64,000 nt of DNA from Flavobacterium branchiarum (GCF_030409845.1 NZ_JAUFQQ010000005.1:1054001-1118000), one strand, 5' to 3'; numbered from the stretch's first letter, positions 8,794 through 18,627 are shown. The notes: generated by a model from the sequence alone, not told the origin. Translations and numbers: made by a program.

Positions 8794-8810
8794 GAATGCT
8801 ATAAAAATCA

Positions 8811-8841
8811 AAATACCGCCTCATAATTTGAGGCGGTATTT
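8811..8841. terminator. Bidirectional hairpin terminator
   Basis: A perfect 13-bp stem AAATACCGCCTCA / TGAGGCGGTATTT with a 5-base loop separates the convergent PepSY-like and NamZ genes. The minus-strand side runs into TTTTGATTTTTATAG, so it can end transcripts from both directions. Confidence 0.8.
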
Positions 8842-8909
8842 CTAACCAAAAAAAAATAAACAAAAAAATTTACTACTTTCAACTAATTCTCAACCTAATG
8901 TTTTTTTTC

Positions 8910-10052
8910 CTATTTGTAAATTAGATACTGCTTTCTCATTATTTTAAAAGCTTGTAAACCTTCTTTCCAACTATTTCTTATCTCTTCTTCTGAGATTCCT
9001 TCTTCAATTTGTTGTTGCAACTTTTCATTTCCTGCTCGTATAGAGAACTTTCTTTTTTCAAAAAACTTTGATTTATCTGATGTTGATTGATATGCTTTAA
9101 TCAACCATTTGATCTCTAGTTTGTCAATTTTAGGAATTGCTGACAAATCCTCTCCATTACATTCTATTCCGTTATACAGAGGATCTTTATCTCCAAAATT
9201 AGGCTTAGGAGTAAATGCAAAATTGCTTTTTGGTAAAAAAGGAGATCCATAAATTTGAAATTGCTTCTCTGTCCCGCGTCCCATACTTACATTAGTTCCT
9301 TCAAAAAGACACAAACTAACATATAGATTTATCGATTGATCATTAGGCAAATTAGGTGATGGTCTAACTGGTAAACTATAACTCATCGTCCTATCATAAT
9401 TCAAACACGGAATAACAGTCAACTTGCATTGAATTCCATCTTTAAGCCATTTTTCTCCATTAATCATTTTAGCTTCCTCGCCCAATGTCATGCCGTGAAG
9501 CAAAGGAGTTGGATGCATACCAATGCCACTTTTAAAAGCAATATCTAAAACGGGACCATCTACAATTGCAATGTTTGGATTAGGTCTATCCATCACTATT
9601 AACGGAATATTGTTCTCTGCGCAAGCTTCCATTATTCTGTGCATTGTAGAAACGTAAGTGTATAACCTCGTTCCCACATCTTGTAAATCAAAAACCATAA
9701 TATCTATTCCCTTCAATTGCTCGGAACTTGGCTTATTATTCTTTCCATAAAGAGATACAATGGATAATCCTGTTTTTGAATCGATCTCATCTGAAACATG
9801 TTCTCCTGCATCGGCAGTTCCTCTAAAACCATGCTCTGGTGCAAAAATGGTTTTTATCTTAATTTTCTTTTCAACTAAAAAATCAACCAGATGGGTTTTC
9901 TTATCAATGATTCCTGTTTGGTTGGTTACAATACCAATTGTTTTTCCCTTAAGAATTGGTAAGTATGCCGTACTGTTCTCTGCTCCTGTTTTTATATTTT
10001 GTGCAAATGAAACTGTCGCAATTAGCACACAGATTAATGTTAGTTTTTTCAT
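8910..10052 (-). CDS. namZ: NamZ-type exo-beta-N-acetylmuramidase (GH171, DUF1343), copy 1
   Basis: NamZ removes single MurNAc residues from the non-reducing end of peptide-free peptidoglycan chains. The 380-residue protein has a signal peptide (1-17, ending SFAQ) and the GH171/DUF1343 core with VTNQTGII, IFAPEHGFRG (Glu73, probably the catalytic glutamate), DLQDVGTRLYTY, MDRPNPN, LPNDQS and GTNVSMGRGTEKQF. It is last in the minus-strand arm, separated from the AmiE-like hydrolase by 131-bp repeats. A clear paralogue lies at 31033. The family activity is known from Bacillus YbbC and Tannerella; here it is inferred. Confidence 0.9.
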   Translation of the reverse strand: MKKLTLICVLIATVSFAQNIKTGAENSTAYLPILKGKTIGIVTNQTGIIDKKTHLVDFLVEKKIKIKTIFAPEHGFRGTADAGEHVSDEIDSKTGLSIVSLYGKNNKPSSEQLKGIDIMVFDLQDVGTRLYTYVSTMHRIMEACAENNIPLIVMDRPNPNIAIVDGPVLDIAFKSGIGMHPTPLLHGMTLGEEAKMINGEKWLKDGIQCKLTVIPCLNYDRTMSYSLPVRPSPNLPNDQSINLYVSLCLFEGTNVSMGRGTEKQFQIYGSPFLPKSNFAFTPKPNFGDKDPLYNGIECNGEDLSAIPKIDKLEIKWLIKAYQSTSDKSKFFEKRKFSIRAGNEKLQQQIEEGISEEEIRNSWKEGLQAFKIMRKQYLIYK

Positions 10053-10072
10053 AGAGTTTATTTTTTATTTTT

Positions 10073-10579
10073 AGCCACAGATTAAAGGATTTAATTGATT
10101 AAAAATCTGTGAGAATCTTTTAATCTGAGGCTATTACTTAATTAATACCTAACCGATTTTTAAAACCTGTTAGGAGAAATAAGCTTTAGTTACTTTGTTT
10201 TTTAGCCACAGATTAAAGGATTTAATTGATTAAAAATCTATGCGAATCTTTTAATCTGTGGCTATTACTTAATTAATACCTAACCGATTTTTGAAACCTG
10301 TTAGGAGAAATAAGCTTTCGTTACTTTGTTTTTTTGCCACTGATTAAAGGATTAAATTGATTAAAAAATCTATGCGAATCTTTTAATCTGTGGCTATTAC
10401 TTAATTAATACCTAACCGAATTTTAAAACCTGTTAGGAGAAATAAGCTTTCGTTACTTTATTTTTTGCCACTGATTAAAAGATTAAATTGATCAAAAATC
10501 TGTGAGAATCTTTTAATCTGTGGCTATTACTTAATTAATACCTAACCGCTTTTTGAAACCTGTTAGGATAGATAAACCT
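10073..10579. repeat. Four tandem 131-bp direct repeats
   Basis: Units start at 10073, 10204, 10335 and 10466, an exact 131-base period; the fourth is cut slightly short. Each contains a long inverted repeat, GCCACAGATTAAAGGATT pairing with AATCTTTTAATCTGTGGC about 20 bases later, then a second small hairpin CCTAAC...GTTAGG and AAGCTTTCGTTACTTTG. No coding potential. It separates the AmiE-like hydrolase gene from namZ and could weaken or stabilise the transcript between them. Confidence 0.95.
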
Positions 10580-10588
10580 AGACTAACT

Positions 10589-11893
10589 TTAATTGTTTAT
10601 TTGTTTCCAAATTTTCGGGCTAAAATCATCTTTGTACATTAACTTATTGGTTCTAGAAGGGTTTACACGATTACTAAGTATAATTAGAAACCTATCATTA
10701 TCAGGATTCATAAAGAAAAAAGTTCCCGTAAAACCAGTATGCCCAAAATCATTTTTCTTATAAAATTCATCAGGTTTACGCTTGTCAAAACCGAGTCCGC
10801 GATAAATTCCTTTTTTAGCCAGAGGCGATTTTGTAAAGGCAGTAACCACCTTTGATTTTAAAATTTGTTTTCCTTTATACTCCCCTTTATTGAGTAACAT
10901 CTGGCATATTCCCGAGATTGACGTTACGTTTGCAAATAACCCTGCATTGCCAGAAACACCTCCTAAAATAGCCGCTGCTTCATCATGTACATATCCTTTA
11001 ATGGTGTCCTTTCTAAAAAAATTATCAATTTCAGTTGGAATAACATCTTGCTCTATTGTCCATTTCAAAGGATTATATCCAATTTTTGAAATACCTAATT
11101 CACTATAAATTTCTTTTGCCAATTCGTCAAGCTTCAAACCTGTTTTTGCCTCCATCATCTGTTGTGCAAGAATCAAATTTAGATCACTATACAAATAATT
11201 ACCTCTAGGATTAGTTCTTGCCAAAGCTATTTTTTCATAAACAGTTTTATAAAATTCTGGATTCAACCACATATTTTTATATATCTGAATATAATTGTCT
11301 TTTGGCTCAAAAGACAAATAGTTGGCATCGTAAATAATAGTCTTATTTACATACATATTGTCAAATAAGTTTGGATAATCCTCTGATTGCTGACTACTCA
11401 ACAACGGCAATCCGTTTGATGTAGAAAGTAAACTTTGATAAAAAACAATTCCAGATTTTAAACCTGTAGTATGAGTTAGCAATTCAAAAAGAGTTAAATC
11501 AGCAATAGCGGTGTTCTTATACACAACAACTGCATCTCCCAGTTTATCATCTAACTTTATTTTATCTTCTCCAACCAAGTGCATTGCTACTAGAGTTGCG
11601 CCTAAAACTTTAGACATAGAAGCTAGATCGTACACATCCTCTGTTTTTACTAATTCAGTTTTTGAATAATTATGATATCCATAATTTTTTGATACAAAAA
11701 CAGCGTCTTTACTTCCTACAATAATTTGTGCTCCTGGGAAAAATCCTTTTTCGAGCGCATTATTCATCATTGAATCAATGTAAACTTCATTTCGTTTTAT
11801 ATCAAAAGGCTCTTTTGTGTTTTTTAGGGAATGGCAACTAATCCCTAAAAGGATCAAAAAAACAAGTACGATTCTAACTCCTATTTTCTTCAT
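10589..11893 (-). CDS. AmiE-like serine hydrolase lipoprotein (beta-lactamase fold)
   Basis: A PF00144-type serine hydrolase. In Bacillus the relative AmiE (YbbE) cleaves MurNAc from L-Ala in muropeptides, and the neighbours here support that role over antibiotic resistance. The leader ends in a lipobox (LLGISC), so it is probably anchored and periplasmic. Active-site motifs are SMSK in DLASMSKVLGA, YSD in YLYSDLNLI and HTG in FGHTGFTG. It resembles the C-terminal half of the NagZ fusion at 34823, for example in YVHDEAAA, RGLGFDKR and GHTGFTG. The frame could open at a TTG (11902); I use the ATG at 11893, five bases after the GH20 stop. Confidence 0.85.
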   Translation of the reverse strand: MKKIGVRIVLVFLILLGISCHSLKNTKEPFDIKRNEVYIDSMMNNALEKGFFPGAQIIVGSKDAVFVSKNYGYHNYSKTELVKTEDVYDLASMSKVLGATLVAMHLVGEDKIKLDDKLGDAVVVYKNTAIADLTLFELLTHTTGLKSGIVFYQSLLSTSNGLPLLSSQQSEDYPNLFDNMYVNKTIIYDANYLSFEPKDNYIQIYKNMWLNPEFYKTVYEKIALARTNPRGNYLYSDLNLILAQQMMEAKTGLKLDELAKEIYSELGISKIGYNPLKWTIEQDVIPTEIDNFFRKDTIKGYVHDEAAAILGGVSGNAGLFANVTSISGICQMLLNKGEYKGKQILKSKVVTAFTKSPLAKKGIYRGLGFDKRKPDEFYKKNDFGHTGFTGTFFFMNPDNDRFLIILSNRVNPSRTNKLMYKDDFSPKIWKQINN

Positions 11894-11898
11894 TCTTA

Positions 11899-14406
11899 TC
11901 AAGGGTAAATTCTTAAATCCTGACCTGCCATAATAGGCTCATTATTTGTTCCTGTAATCATAATCCTCACTGCTTTAACAGGTTGTTTTGGATAAATGGA
12001 TGCATTTCCATAATCAAAACTATCTCCTTTTATAAAATCAATACCGTTATATGAATACTCGACATATCCATTGTTGATAATGAATCTAGGATGATGTGGA
12101 ATTCCTGTCAACACATCAATTTTAGAAGAAGTTACAGGATTAGCAAAAGTGTATAAAATCCAGTCTCCACTTACACATGGAACATCTGTACGCAAATAGC
12201 TTTCTATATTATAATCTTCTAATTTTGTGAATGGAAATTTTGGGTTTTCAACCATCGATGAAGTTACTTTTACCTCTGGTTCTATATAAGGCGAGCAATT
12301 GAAATTTACTTTTGCAGCAGATTCTTTTGCTTCTTTATTTTCAACCGTAAATTCCAAGCGATACGTGTTTTTATCATTATAATTATCAATTACAAATCGC
12401 AAACGAGGTTTTGATTTTAATGCTCTATCTTCAGAATACGCTTGTATTAACTTATCGTTTTCAAAAAGTGAAACTGTTCTTATTATTCCACTATTTGTTC
12501 CTTCTGTTGTTGGGTTAAACGTTAAATACCAAATTCCTTTTTTGTCGATGTTTTCCGAAATATTCTCTGAGATAGTTAAAGTCTCTACTTTTGAAGTAGC
12601 CCAAGTTGCCACTGGTAATTTTTCTACTTTTACTGCTGGACTTGCTGTATCATCATTGAAAAAAGTACGAAACTGGTATTGCTCATATTCTTTTGTCTGA
12701 ATTGGATTTGTATACAAAAGTGATTGTCTTGTAGGTTCATTTCCTTCTGCATCATAACGTACAACTGCTCCTTCATAAGGCGGTGTAACAGTAATACTTC
12801 CGTTTGTATAAATCGCTGTAGGCGGAAAATCTCTAAAAGCAATTCCCATATTTGCCAAACGTTGTAAATGGCTATTCGTTAACCTACTGTAGAAATCATC
12901 CCAGTTTTTATATTCTTTTTTAGACCATCCAATTTCCGACAAAGCACTGATTCGTGGGTAACTTTGGTACTCCATAAATCGTGTTGGACGATCTAGATAT
13001 TCACTCCATAAAGCTCCTTGAACTCCTTTGATCAATTTTTGTTGCTCTGGCGTCAAATCATTCTCAGGAATAGGCTCATAAGAATAAGCTCTTTTTGTAT
13101 CTGTAATAGCTGCCCAACGATGACCGCGTTCCGTTTCAGATTGTGCCATATCAAAATACATATATTGCCCAGGAATCATAATAGTTGAATGTCCTTTCTT
13201 AACAGATTCTATTCCGTAGTTGATCCCTTGCCATGCAAAAATTTCTGTTTTCGGGCTCAGTTCTCCCCCTTTCAGAATCTCATTCCAACCTGCTGTTTTT
13301 TTATTGTATTTCTCAACAATTTTCTCGACACGTTTAAAGAAATAATTCTGAAGCTGAAAAGTATCTGTATATCCTTCTTTTTCCATCAAAGCTTTACATT
13401 TTGGGCATTGCTCCCAATTGGCTCTGTTTACCTCATCTCCTGCAACATGTATATAATCAAAAGGAAATAATCCTGTAAATTCTCTAATAATTGAGTCTAA
13501 AATTTGGTAGTTTTCTTCTCGACCTACACACCAAACATTTTTAACTTCTCCTTGAACACTTTTTGTTTCCTGTGTGGTTACGCAACCTATTTCAGGATAA
13601 GATGCTGTTACTGCACGTGAATGTCCTGGGATTTCGATCTCTGGCATAATTGAAACTCCTCGATCTGAGGCATAAGCAACCACTTCTTTTATATCTTCTT
13701 GTGTATAAAACCCTCCGTAGCGTTTGTCTCCTGATCCGTATGATGGCAACAATACTTCTCCTGGACCTCTCCAAGCTCCTTTTTTAGTTAAGTCTGGCAT
13801 TGATTTAATTTCTACTCTCCAGCCATTATCGTCTGTAAGATGCCAATGAAAAATGTTCATCTTGTGTGCTGCTAACCAGTCAATATAATTCTTAACGGTT
13901 CCTTTATCAAAAAACTGTCTTGATACATCAAGCATCATTCCACGCCATTCAAAACGAGGATAGTCTTCTATTTTTACAAAGGGAATCGTTCCTTTTTTCA
14001 CCTCTTTTGCTGAACAAATTTGAAGTAAAGTCTGAAAACCATTTAGCACTCCATTTGCAGATTTTCCTTTTATAAGTACTCCTTTTTTTGTTACATTCAA
14101 TTCATAACCGTCAGTAGGGATATTCATTTTTTCATCTACCAAAAAAGATATTGCATTTTTTTCATGCGCTTTCCCCGTTGTTACAATTGAATTTATTCCT
14201 GTATTTTTTAAAAAATTACTAGCAATATATGTGGCACTTTTTTGAATTTTTTTATCAATAATAACCTTTACTGATGATGGAATGACAAACACTTTTTGTT
14301 GTTGCTGTTCTATCTTAACTGGCCTCGGAATTAGATCTAGTTTCTGAGCCTGTAAAACATTCAGGGAACTCAAAAAAACGGCAATTAGCAGTATACTTTT
14401 TTTCAT
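11899..14406 (-). CDS. GH20 beta-N-acetylhexosaminidase with C-terminal F5/8-like domain
   Basis: Removes terminal beta-linked GlcNAc (or GalNAc) residues. The 835-residue protein has a signal peptide (1-20, LQAQ), an N-terminal GH20b-type domain (~22-145), the GH20 barrel (~150-500) with HWHLTDDNGWR and the catalytic Asp324-Glu325 pair in HVAGDEVNRANW, then a region with chitobiase-like features and a C-terminal discoidin-like sugar-binding domain (~720-835). In this locus it would supply GlcNAc from chitin-type oligosaccharides or glycan strands. It is five bases upstream of the AmiE-like gene and 22 bases downstream of the GHL10 gene, so they are co-transcribed. Confidence 0.93.
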   Translation of the reverse strand: MKKSILLIAVFLSSLNVLQAQKLDLIPRPVKIEQQQQKVFVIPSSVKVIIDKKIQKSATYIASNFLKNTGINSIVTTGKAHEKNAISFLVDEKMNIPTDGYELNVTKKGVLIKGKSANGVLNGFQTLLQICSAKEVKKGTIPFVKIEDYPRFEWRGMMLDVSRQFFDKGTVKNYIDWLAAHKMNIFHWHLTDDNGWRVEIKSMPDLTKKGAWRGPGEVLLPSYGSGDKRYGGFYTQEDIKEVVAYASDRGVSIMPEIEIPGHSRAVTASYPEIGCVTTQETKSVQGEVKNVWCVGREENYQILDSIIREFTGLFPFDYIHVAGDEVNRANWEQCPKCKALMEKEGYTDTFQLQNYFFKRVEKIVEKYNKKTAGWNEILKGGELSPKTEIFAWQGINYGIESVKKGHSTIMIPGQYMYFDMAQSETERGHRWAAITDTKRAYSYEPIPENDLTPEQQKLIKGVQGALWSEYLDRPTRFMEYQSYPRISALSEIGWSKKEYKNWDDFYSRLTNSHLQRLANMGIAFRDFPPTAIYTNGSITVTPPYEGAVVRYDAEGNEPTRQSLLYTNPIQTKEYEQYQFRTFFNDDTASPAVKVEKLPVATWATSKVETLTISENISENIDKKGIWYLTFNPTTEGTNSGIIRTVSLFENDKLIQAYSEDRALKSKPRLRFVIDNYNDKNTYRLEFTVENKEAKESAAKVNFNCSPYIEPEVKVTSSMVENPKFPFTKLEDYNIESYLRTDVPCVSGDWILYTFANPVTSSKIDVLTGIPHHPRFIINNGYVEYSYNGIDFIKGDSFDYGNASIYPKQPVKAVRIMITGTNNEPIMAGQDLRIYP

Positions 14407-14428
14407 TTTTTTCTGGCTTTTTATTGTA

Positions 14429-15901
14429 TTAAAATTCTATTGGAATACTTTCAATTTGTGTCGGACTCAAAGCAGTAATAGCATAAGTGTAATTTTTAAA
14501 ATTAGCGCTCGGCACTTCTAATTTTGTAGATGTAGTTACATAATAAATATTCTCTGGATTAGAGAAATCGGTTATTTTCCCTTTATTAAATCTGTAAATC
14601 ACAAATTTTTGATTGTGCGCTCCAGGCTTCCATGTCAGTAGCATTTGATCTCCCTTTTGAGTAATCGAAGTACTTACTGGTCGCTCTGGTTTTATCCTTG
14701 TAATTCTATTTGCTTCGGGTGTCAATGCAATGTATTTATATTGCTTTTGAATAATAGGTTTTCTGAGCGTATCTCCCATTCTTTTAAAAACGTTTGCCGT
14801 AAAATGCATCGAACCATCTAATAATGGTAAGCTTCTAATCATTTCTATTTGCTTCACAATTTGATTTGGACTTCTCCATTCTTCCTCTTTAGAAGTTTTA
14901 GAAATTTTATACTCTCCATGACCGATATAAACATTTGCGCCATATTTACGTTCTGCCCACCACTTTGCCAATACTTCAAAATTTGCCCTATCAAAACCAA
15001 TATGCCAGTATAGTTGAGGCGTTACATAATCTATCCAGTTTTCTTTTTGCCATTTTAAAATATTAGCATATAAATCATCATAATTTGTAGCTCCTGCCAT
15101 TGTATTTGACCCTTCTGAATCTTTCGCTTTATTTCGCCATACTCCAAAAGGTGAAATACCAAATTCAACCTCAGGTTTGTTTGCAATTATAGTATCTCTG
15201 ATTTGCTTAATTATTAAATCTACATTATCTCTTCGCCAGTCGTCTTTGTCTTTAAATTGTCGAGGTTCTTTTTCAAATGCTACTTGATCTGGGAATTCTT
15301 GTCCTGCAATTTTATATGGATAAAAATAATCGTCCATGTGGATGGCCTGAATGTCATAATTACGGACTATCTCACCCACTACTGAGGCTACAAAATTTCT
15401 AGTTTCTTTAAAACCTGGGTTAAAATATCTTGTTTTTCCGTAAGTAACAAATAGCTCTGGCTTCTTAAAATACAAATGCGTTTTTGCTAACACCTCTTTG
15501 GTTGTGTCTTTTTGTACGCGATACGGATTAAGCCAAACGTGTACACTCATCCCTCTTTTTCCTGCTTCATCTATCACTAACTGCAACGGATCAAAACCGG
15601 GTGCCACTCCTTGCTTTCCTGTTATCCAATGTGATGCTGGCTCCTTGGTCGATTTGTAATAAGCATCGGCCGTGGGACGGATTTGAAAAACTACTGTATT
15701 TAGATTATAGGATCGTAAATTATCCAAAAGCACTATCATTTCGGCTTTCATTTCTTTGTCTGAAAGACCTGGTTTTGATGGCCAATCAATATTATCTACG
15801 GTTGATATCCAAGCAGCTCGCATTTCTCTTTTTGGTGATTCTTGGCTGAAAAGATTGGTTTGAAACAATAGTACTAGAATCAAAAGTTTTATACTCTTCA
15901 T
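14429..15901 (-). CDS. GHL10 (YngK/DUF187-like) glycoside hydrolase
   Basis: A 490-residue secreted protein. After the signal peptide (1-19, FSQ) a GHL10 barrel covers about residues 24-350, beginning with REMRAAWISTVDNIDWPS and containing HVWLNPYR, IHMDDYFYPY (likely catalytic acidic residues) and ISPFGVWRNK. The last ~90 residues look like a fibronectin-type III domain. The family is common next to cell-wall or amino-sugar enzymes, but its substrate is not settled. The start ATG (15899-15901) lies in a leader whose sequence has been copied twice into the repeat array upstream. Confidence 0.88.
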   Translation of the reverse strand: MKSIKLLILVLLFQTNLFSQESPKREMRAAWISTVDNIDWPSKPGLSDKEMKAEMIVLLDNLRSYNLNTVVFQIRPTADAYYKSTKEPASHWITGKQGVAPGFDPLQLVIDEAGKRGMSVHVWLNPYRVQKDTTKEVLAKTHLYFKKPELFVTYGKTRYFNPGFKETRNFVASVVGEIVRNYDIQAIHMDDYFYPYKIAGQEFPDQVAFEKEPRQFKDKDDWRRDNVDLIIKQIRDTIIANKPEVEFGISPFGVWRNKAKDSEGSNTMAGATNYDDLYANILKWQKENWIDYVTPQLYWHIGFDRANFEVLAKWWAERKYGANVYIGHGEYKISKTSKEEEWRSPNQIVKQIEMIRSLPLLDGSMHFTANVFKRMGDTLRKPIIQKQYKYIALTPEANRITRIKPERPVSTSITQKGDQMLLTWKPGAHNQKFVIYRFNKGKITDFSNPENIYYVTTSTKLEVPSANFKNYTYAITALSPTQIESIPIEF

Positions 15902-15949
15902 AATTACTGTTTTTGGTTAATTAATATGCTCTGAAATTATTATAATCTA

Positions 15950-16745
15950 TTTGAAGAAAGTTTTAATCGCAATGTTTTTAAATCTGTAGCTGAAGATTTT
16001 AACCGCAAAGTTCGCAAGGGGTTTCGCTAGGGTCGCTAAGTTTTATACTCTTCATAATTACTGTTTTTTAATTAATATGCTGTGTAATTCTTTTAATCTA
16101 CTTGAAAATTTAATCGCTAAGTTCGCTAGAGATTTCGCTAGGTTCGCTATGTTTTAAATCTCTCTAGTTCTTTTAATCTGTGTGAAAAATTTAACCGCAA
16201 AGTTCGCTAGGGATTTCGCTAGGGTCGCTATGTTTTAAATCTCTCTAATTCTTTTAATCTGTAGCTGAAAAAAATTTAATCACTAAGTTCGCTAGGGATT
16301 TCGCTAGGTTCGCTATGTTTTTAAATCTATCTAATCCTTTTAATCTGTGTGAAAATTTTAACCGCAAAGTTCGCTAGGGATTTCGCTAGGTTCGCTATGT
16401 TTTTAAATCTATCTAATTCTTTTAATCTGTAGCTGAAAAAAATTTAATCACTAAGTTCGCTAGGGATTTCGCTAGGTTCGCTATGTTTTTAAATCTATCT
16501 AATCCTTTTAATCTGTGTGAAAATTTTAACCGCAAAGTTCGCTAGGGTTTCGCAAGGTTCGCTAAGTTTTATTCTCTTCATGATTACTGCTTTTTAGTTA
16601 ATTAATATGCTCTGTAATTCTTTAATCTGTTTGAAAATTTAACCGCAAGGTTCGCTATGCTTTAAATCTCTCTAATTCTTTTAATCTGTGGCTGAAAAAA
16701 ATTAAACCGCTAAGTTCGCAAAGCATTACGCTAGGCTTGCGAAGT
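15950..16745. repeat. Array of ~85-bp repeats with captured gene-leader fragments
   Basis: Seven good copies of a core like CGCAAAGTTCGCTAGGGA followed by TTTCGCTAGGTTCGCTATG start near 16008, 16119, 16200, 16285, 16367, 16453 and 16535, with two decayed copies near 16645 and 16712. Spacing is 81-86 bases, and copies 4-5 and 6-7 form an almost identical 168-base dimer. Interspersed are TTTTAATCTGTGTGAAAA-type linkers and two copies (16038-16084, 16563-16614) of the leader of the GHL10 gene (15884-15933). Non-coding; lies between two co-directional genes. Confidence 0.93.
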
Positions 16746-16778
16746 TTTTAAATTTACTGTTAGAATCACGCCAATAAT

Positions 16779-18617
16779 TTACTCTAACAAATAGATTCCT
16801 CCTTCTATGAGCGATGTCCAGACTCGCCCTTGATTATCCTTCGTAAATCCATTTACACTTGAACTTCCTAAATTTATTTGTCTTATAATTTCAAATTTTT
16901 CAGCATCTACTATAACAACTTCTCCTTTTCGGCTTCCTATGTATATTTTGTTATTGTTTTCGAATATTGGAGCTGGATTGTGTTCGTATCCCAATTTTAA
17001 GTCTAAAACTTTACTTTTTTCAACTAAATTTTCTTCTGTTAATTCTAAATCATCACTTAGTGGCAATCTTAACAGTTCTCCATTCATTGTTTTTGCATAA
17101 AACCACTTTCCATCTTGACTTTGCCCCATAGATTCTCTTACTTTCCATTTTGAGGTTCTCAAAAGTGTTTTGCCTGTTTCCTTTTCTAAAATGGTCAAGT
17201 ATCGTTCGGGAGTAACAAAATAAAGTCTGCTTTTTGAAGCAACTACATTTACATTTCCTGCTGAATACAAAACTTGCTTATCATTTCCGTTATTCCATTT
17301 CCAAATAAGTTCTCCTGTGTTTTTATTTAAACAATAGAGATTGGTATCCCATGCTCCAAAAATAATTTCATCACCATGTATCAAAGGAGTTCCTTGTGAG
17401 TAAGACAAGGGTGATTTATTTTGCCAAATTATTTTTCCTGTTACCGCATCAATACAAATAAAGGCTATTGAACTTGCTGTATAAAGTTTATTGTTTTCTA
17501 CAATTGGCGAACCTACCAAAACTCCTCCAACAGGAATGCTCCATTTTTGTTTGCCCGATTGTTTGTCAAATCCTAAAACATTCCCTTCTATTGTGCCTAC
17601 AACAAGACTATTATTTACAATGGTTGGAGAGAAATAAATTGAATTTCCTGTTTCTATTTTCCAATTCAGAGCTTTACTTTTTAAGTTGACAGATTGTATT
17701 TCGCCAATTGAATTAGCAAAATAAATACTCTTTTTATCAAAACTAGGCACACTATAAACGGATGCAATATCTTTCATAAAAGGAGGTAAATTGGTTTCAA
17801 AGTTGTCTTTTGCTATTTCTATTTTTGAAGGTTTTGTTGGGACAGAAAATTTAAAAACTCCTAATTTCCCAATCTCTTTCTGATAAATACTAATGCTATC
17901 TTTACCGATAATTACTTCATTATAACTTTTGGTTTTTCCGTCACGTGATGTAATTGATGCGCCCATAATACCACTCAATCCAGAAAAATTATATTTTTTT
18001 AAGGTATGTCCATGACCACAAAAACTAGCAACAGTCGGATATTTCTCTAAAACAGTCAGTACTTCTTTATAATTACTAACATTATTATCTAATGGGTAAT
18101 GTGCAAAATTCAATACTTTTTTATTACTGTTTTTAAGACTGTCTTTTAATGTTTTATCTAGCCAAAGCACATCTTCATGTTTTACAAATCCATCGCCCAT
18201 TTTCATATAAGGACCACACGGAAAACCTATGAAAAGATACTCACCTTTTGAAAATACAAATCGGTCATTACCCCACAATTTCTTATAGGTTAAGCCAGCA
18301 CTTTCGCTCCAATTTGTTTCATGATTTCCCGAAATAACATAATAGGGAATTTTTAAAGTTGCTAGAACCGCATGTACTTGGTTTAGTTCATCATCTGCAC
18401 CACGATTTGTTAAATCTCCTGTAACTACGACAAATTCATTATCGGAATTATTAATCTCTTTTATACTATTTTGTAATAAAAAATCATTTTCATTCCCAAC
18501 AGAAACATGCAAATCAGTAAGTTGTACAAACTTAATATTTCCCTTTTTTTCTGTATTCTGAGAGAAGCCTGATGCTATTATAAAAAGCAACAGAATTTTG
18601 GAATATAGATATTTCAT
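16779..18617 (-). CDS. Secreted metallophosphoesterase fused to a PQQ-type beta-propeller
   Basis: The 612-residue protein has a signal peptide (1-19), a calcineurin-type phosphoesterase domain (~28-260) with all metal-binding blocks (QLTDLHVS, VTGDLTNRG, ISGNHETN, FCGHGHT) and then a PQQ-like propeller (~270-612) with repeated strand motifs such as YFSPTIVNNSLVVGTIEGNV, LVGSPIVENNKLYTAS and GTPLIHGDEIIFGAWD. It is probably periplasmic. The phosphoesterase substrate and the propeller's role (scaffold or ligand binding) are unknown. It lies 10 bases from the upstream esterase gene, so it belongs to the amino-sugar arm. Confidence 0.88.
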   Translation of the reverse strand: MKYLYSKILLLFIIASGFSQNTEKKGNIKFVQLTDLHVSVGNENDFLLQNSIKEINNSDNEFVVVTGDLTNRGADDELNQVHAVLATLKIPYYVISGNHETNWSESAGLTYKKLWGNDRFVFSKGEYLFIGFPCGPYMKMGDGFVKHEDVLWLDKTLKDSLKNSNKKVLNFAHYPLDNNVSNYKEVLTVLEKYPTVASFCGHGHTLKKYNFSGLSGIMGASITSRDGKTKSYNEVIIGKDSISIYQKEIGKLGVFKFSVPTKPSKIEIAKDNFETNLPPFMKDIASVYSVPSFDKKSIYFANSIGEIQSVNLKSKALNWKIETGNSIYFSPTIVNNSLVVGTIEGNVLGFDKQSGKQKWSIPVGGVLVGSPIVENNKLYTASSIAFICIDAVTGKIIWQNKSPLSYSQGTPLIHGDEIIFGAWDTNLYCLNKNTGELIWKWNNGNDKQVLYSAGNVNVVASKSRLYFVTPERYLTILEKETGKTLLRTSKWKVRESMGQSQDGKWFYAKTMNGELLRLPLSDDLELTEENLVEKSKVLDLKLGYEHNPAPIFENNNKIYIGSRKGEVVIVDAEKFEIIRQINLGSSSVNGFTKDNQGRVWTSLIEGGIYLLE

Positions 18618-18627
18618 AAGTTGCTTT

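Noticed and set aside
10589..11893. Beta-lactamase conferring antibiotic resistance
   Set aside because: The PF00144 fold is shared by many peptidases and amidases; the setting between GH20 and NamZ and its similarity to the NagZ fusion point to muropeptide processing.
11894..11902. TTG start of the AmiE-like hydrolase at 11902
   Set aside because: An ATG three codons later gives the same signal peptide without overlapping the GH20 stop.
15950..16745. CRISPR-like array of regularly spaced repeats
   Set aside because: The segments between repeats are themselves repeated, the repeat core varies between copies, spacing is ~85 bases and no cas gene is present. It is an intergenic tandem array.
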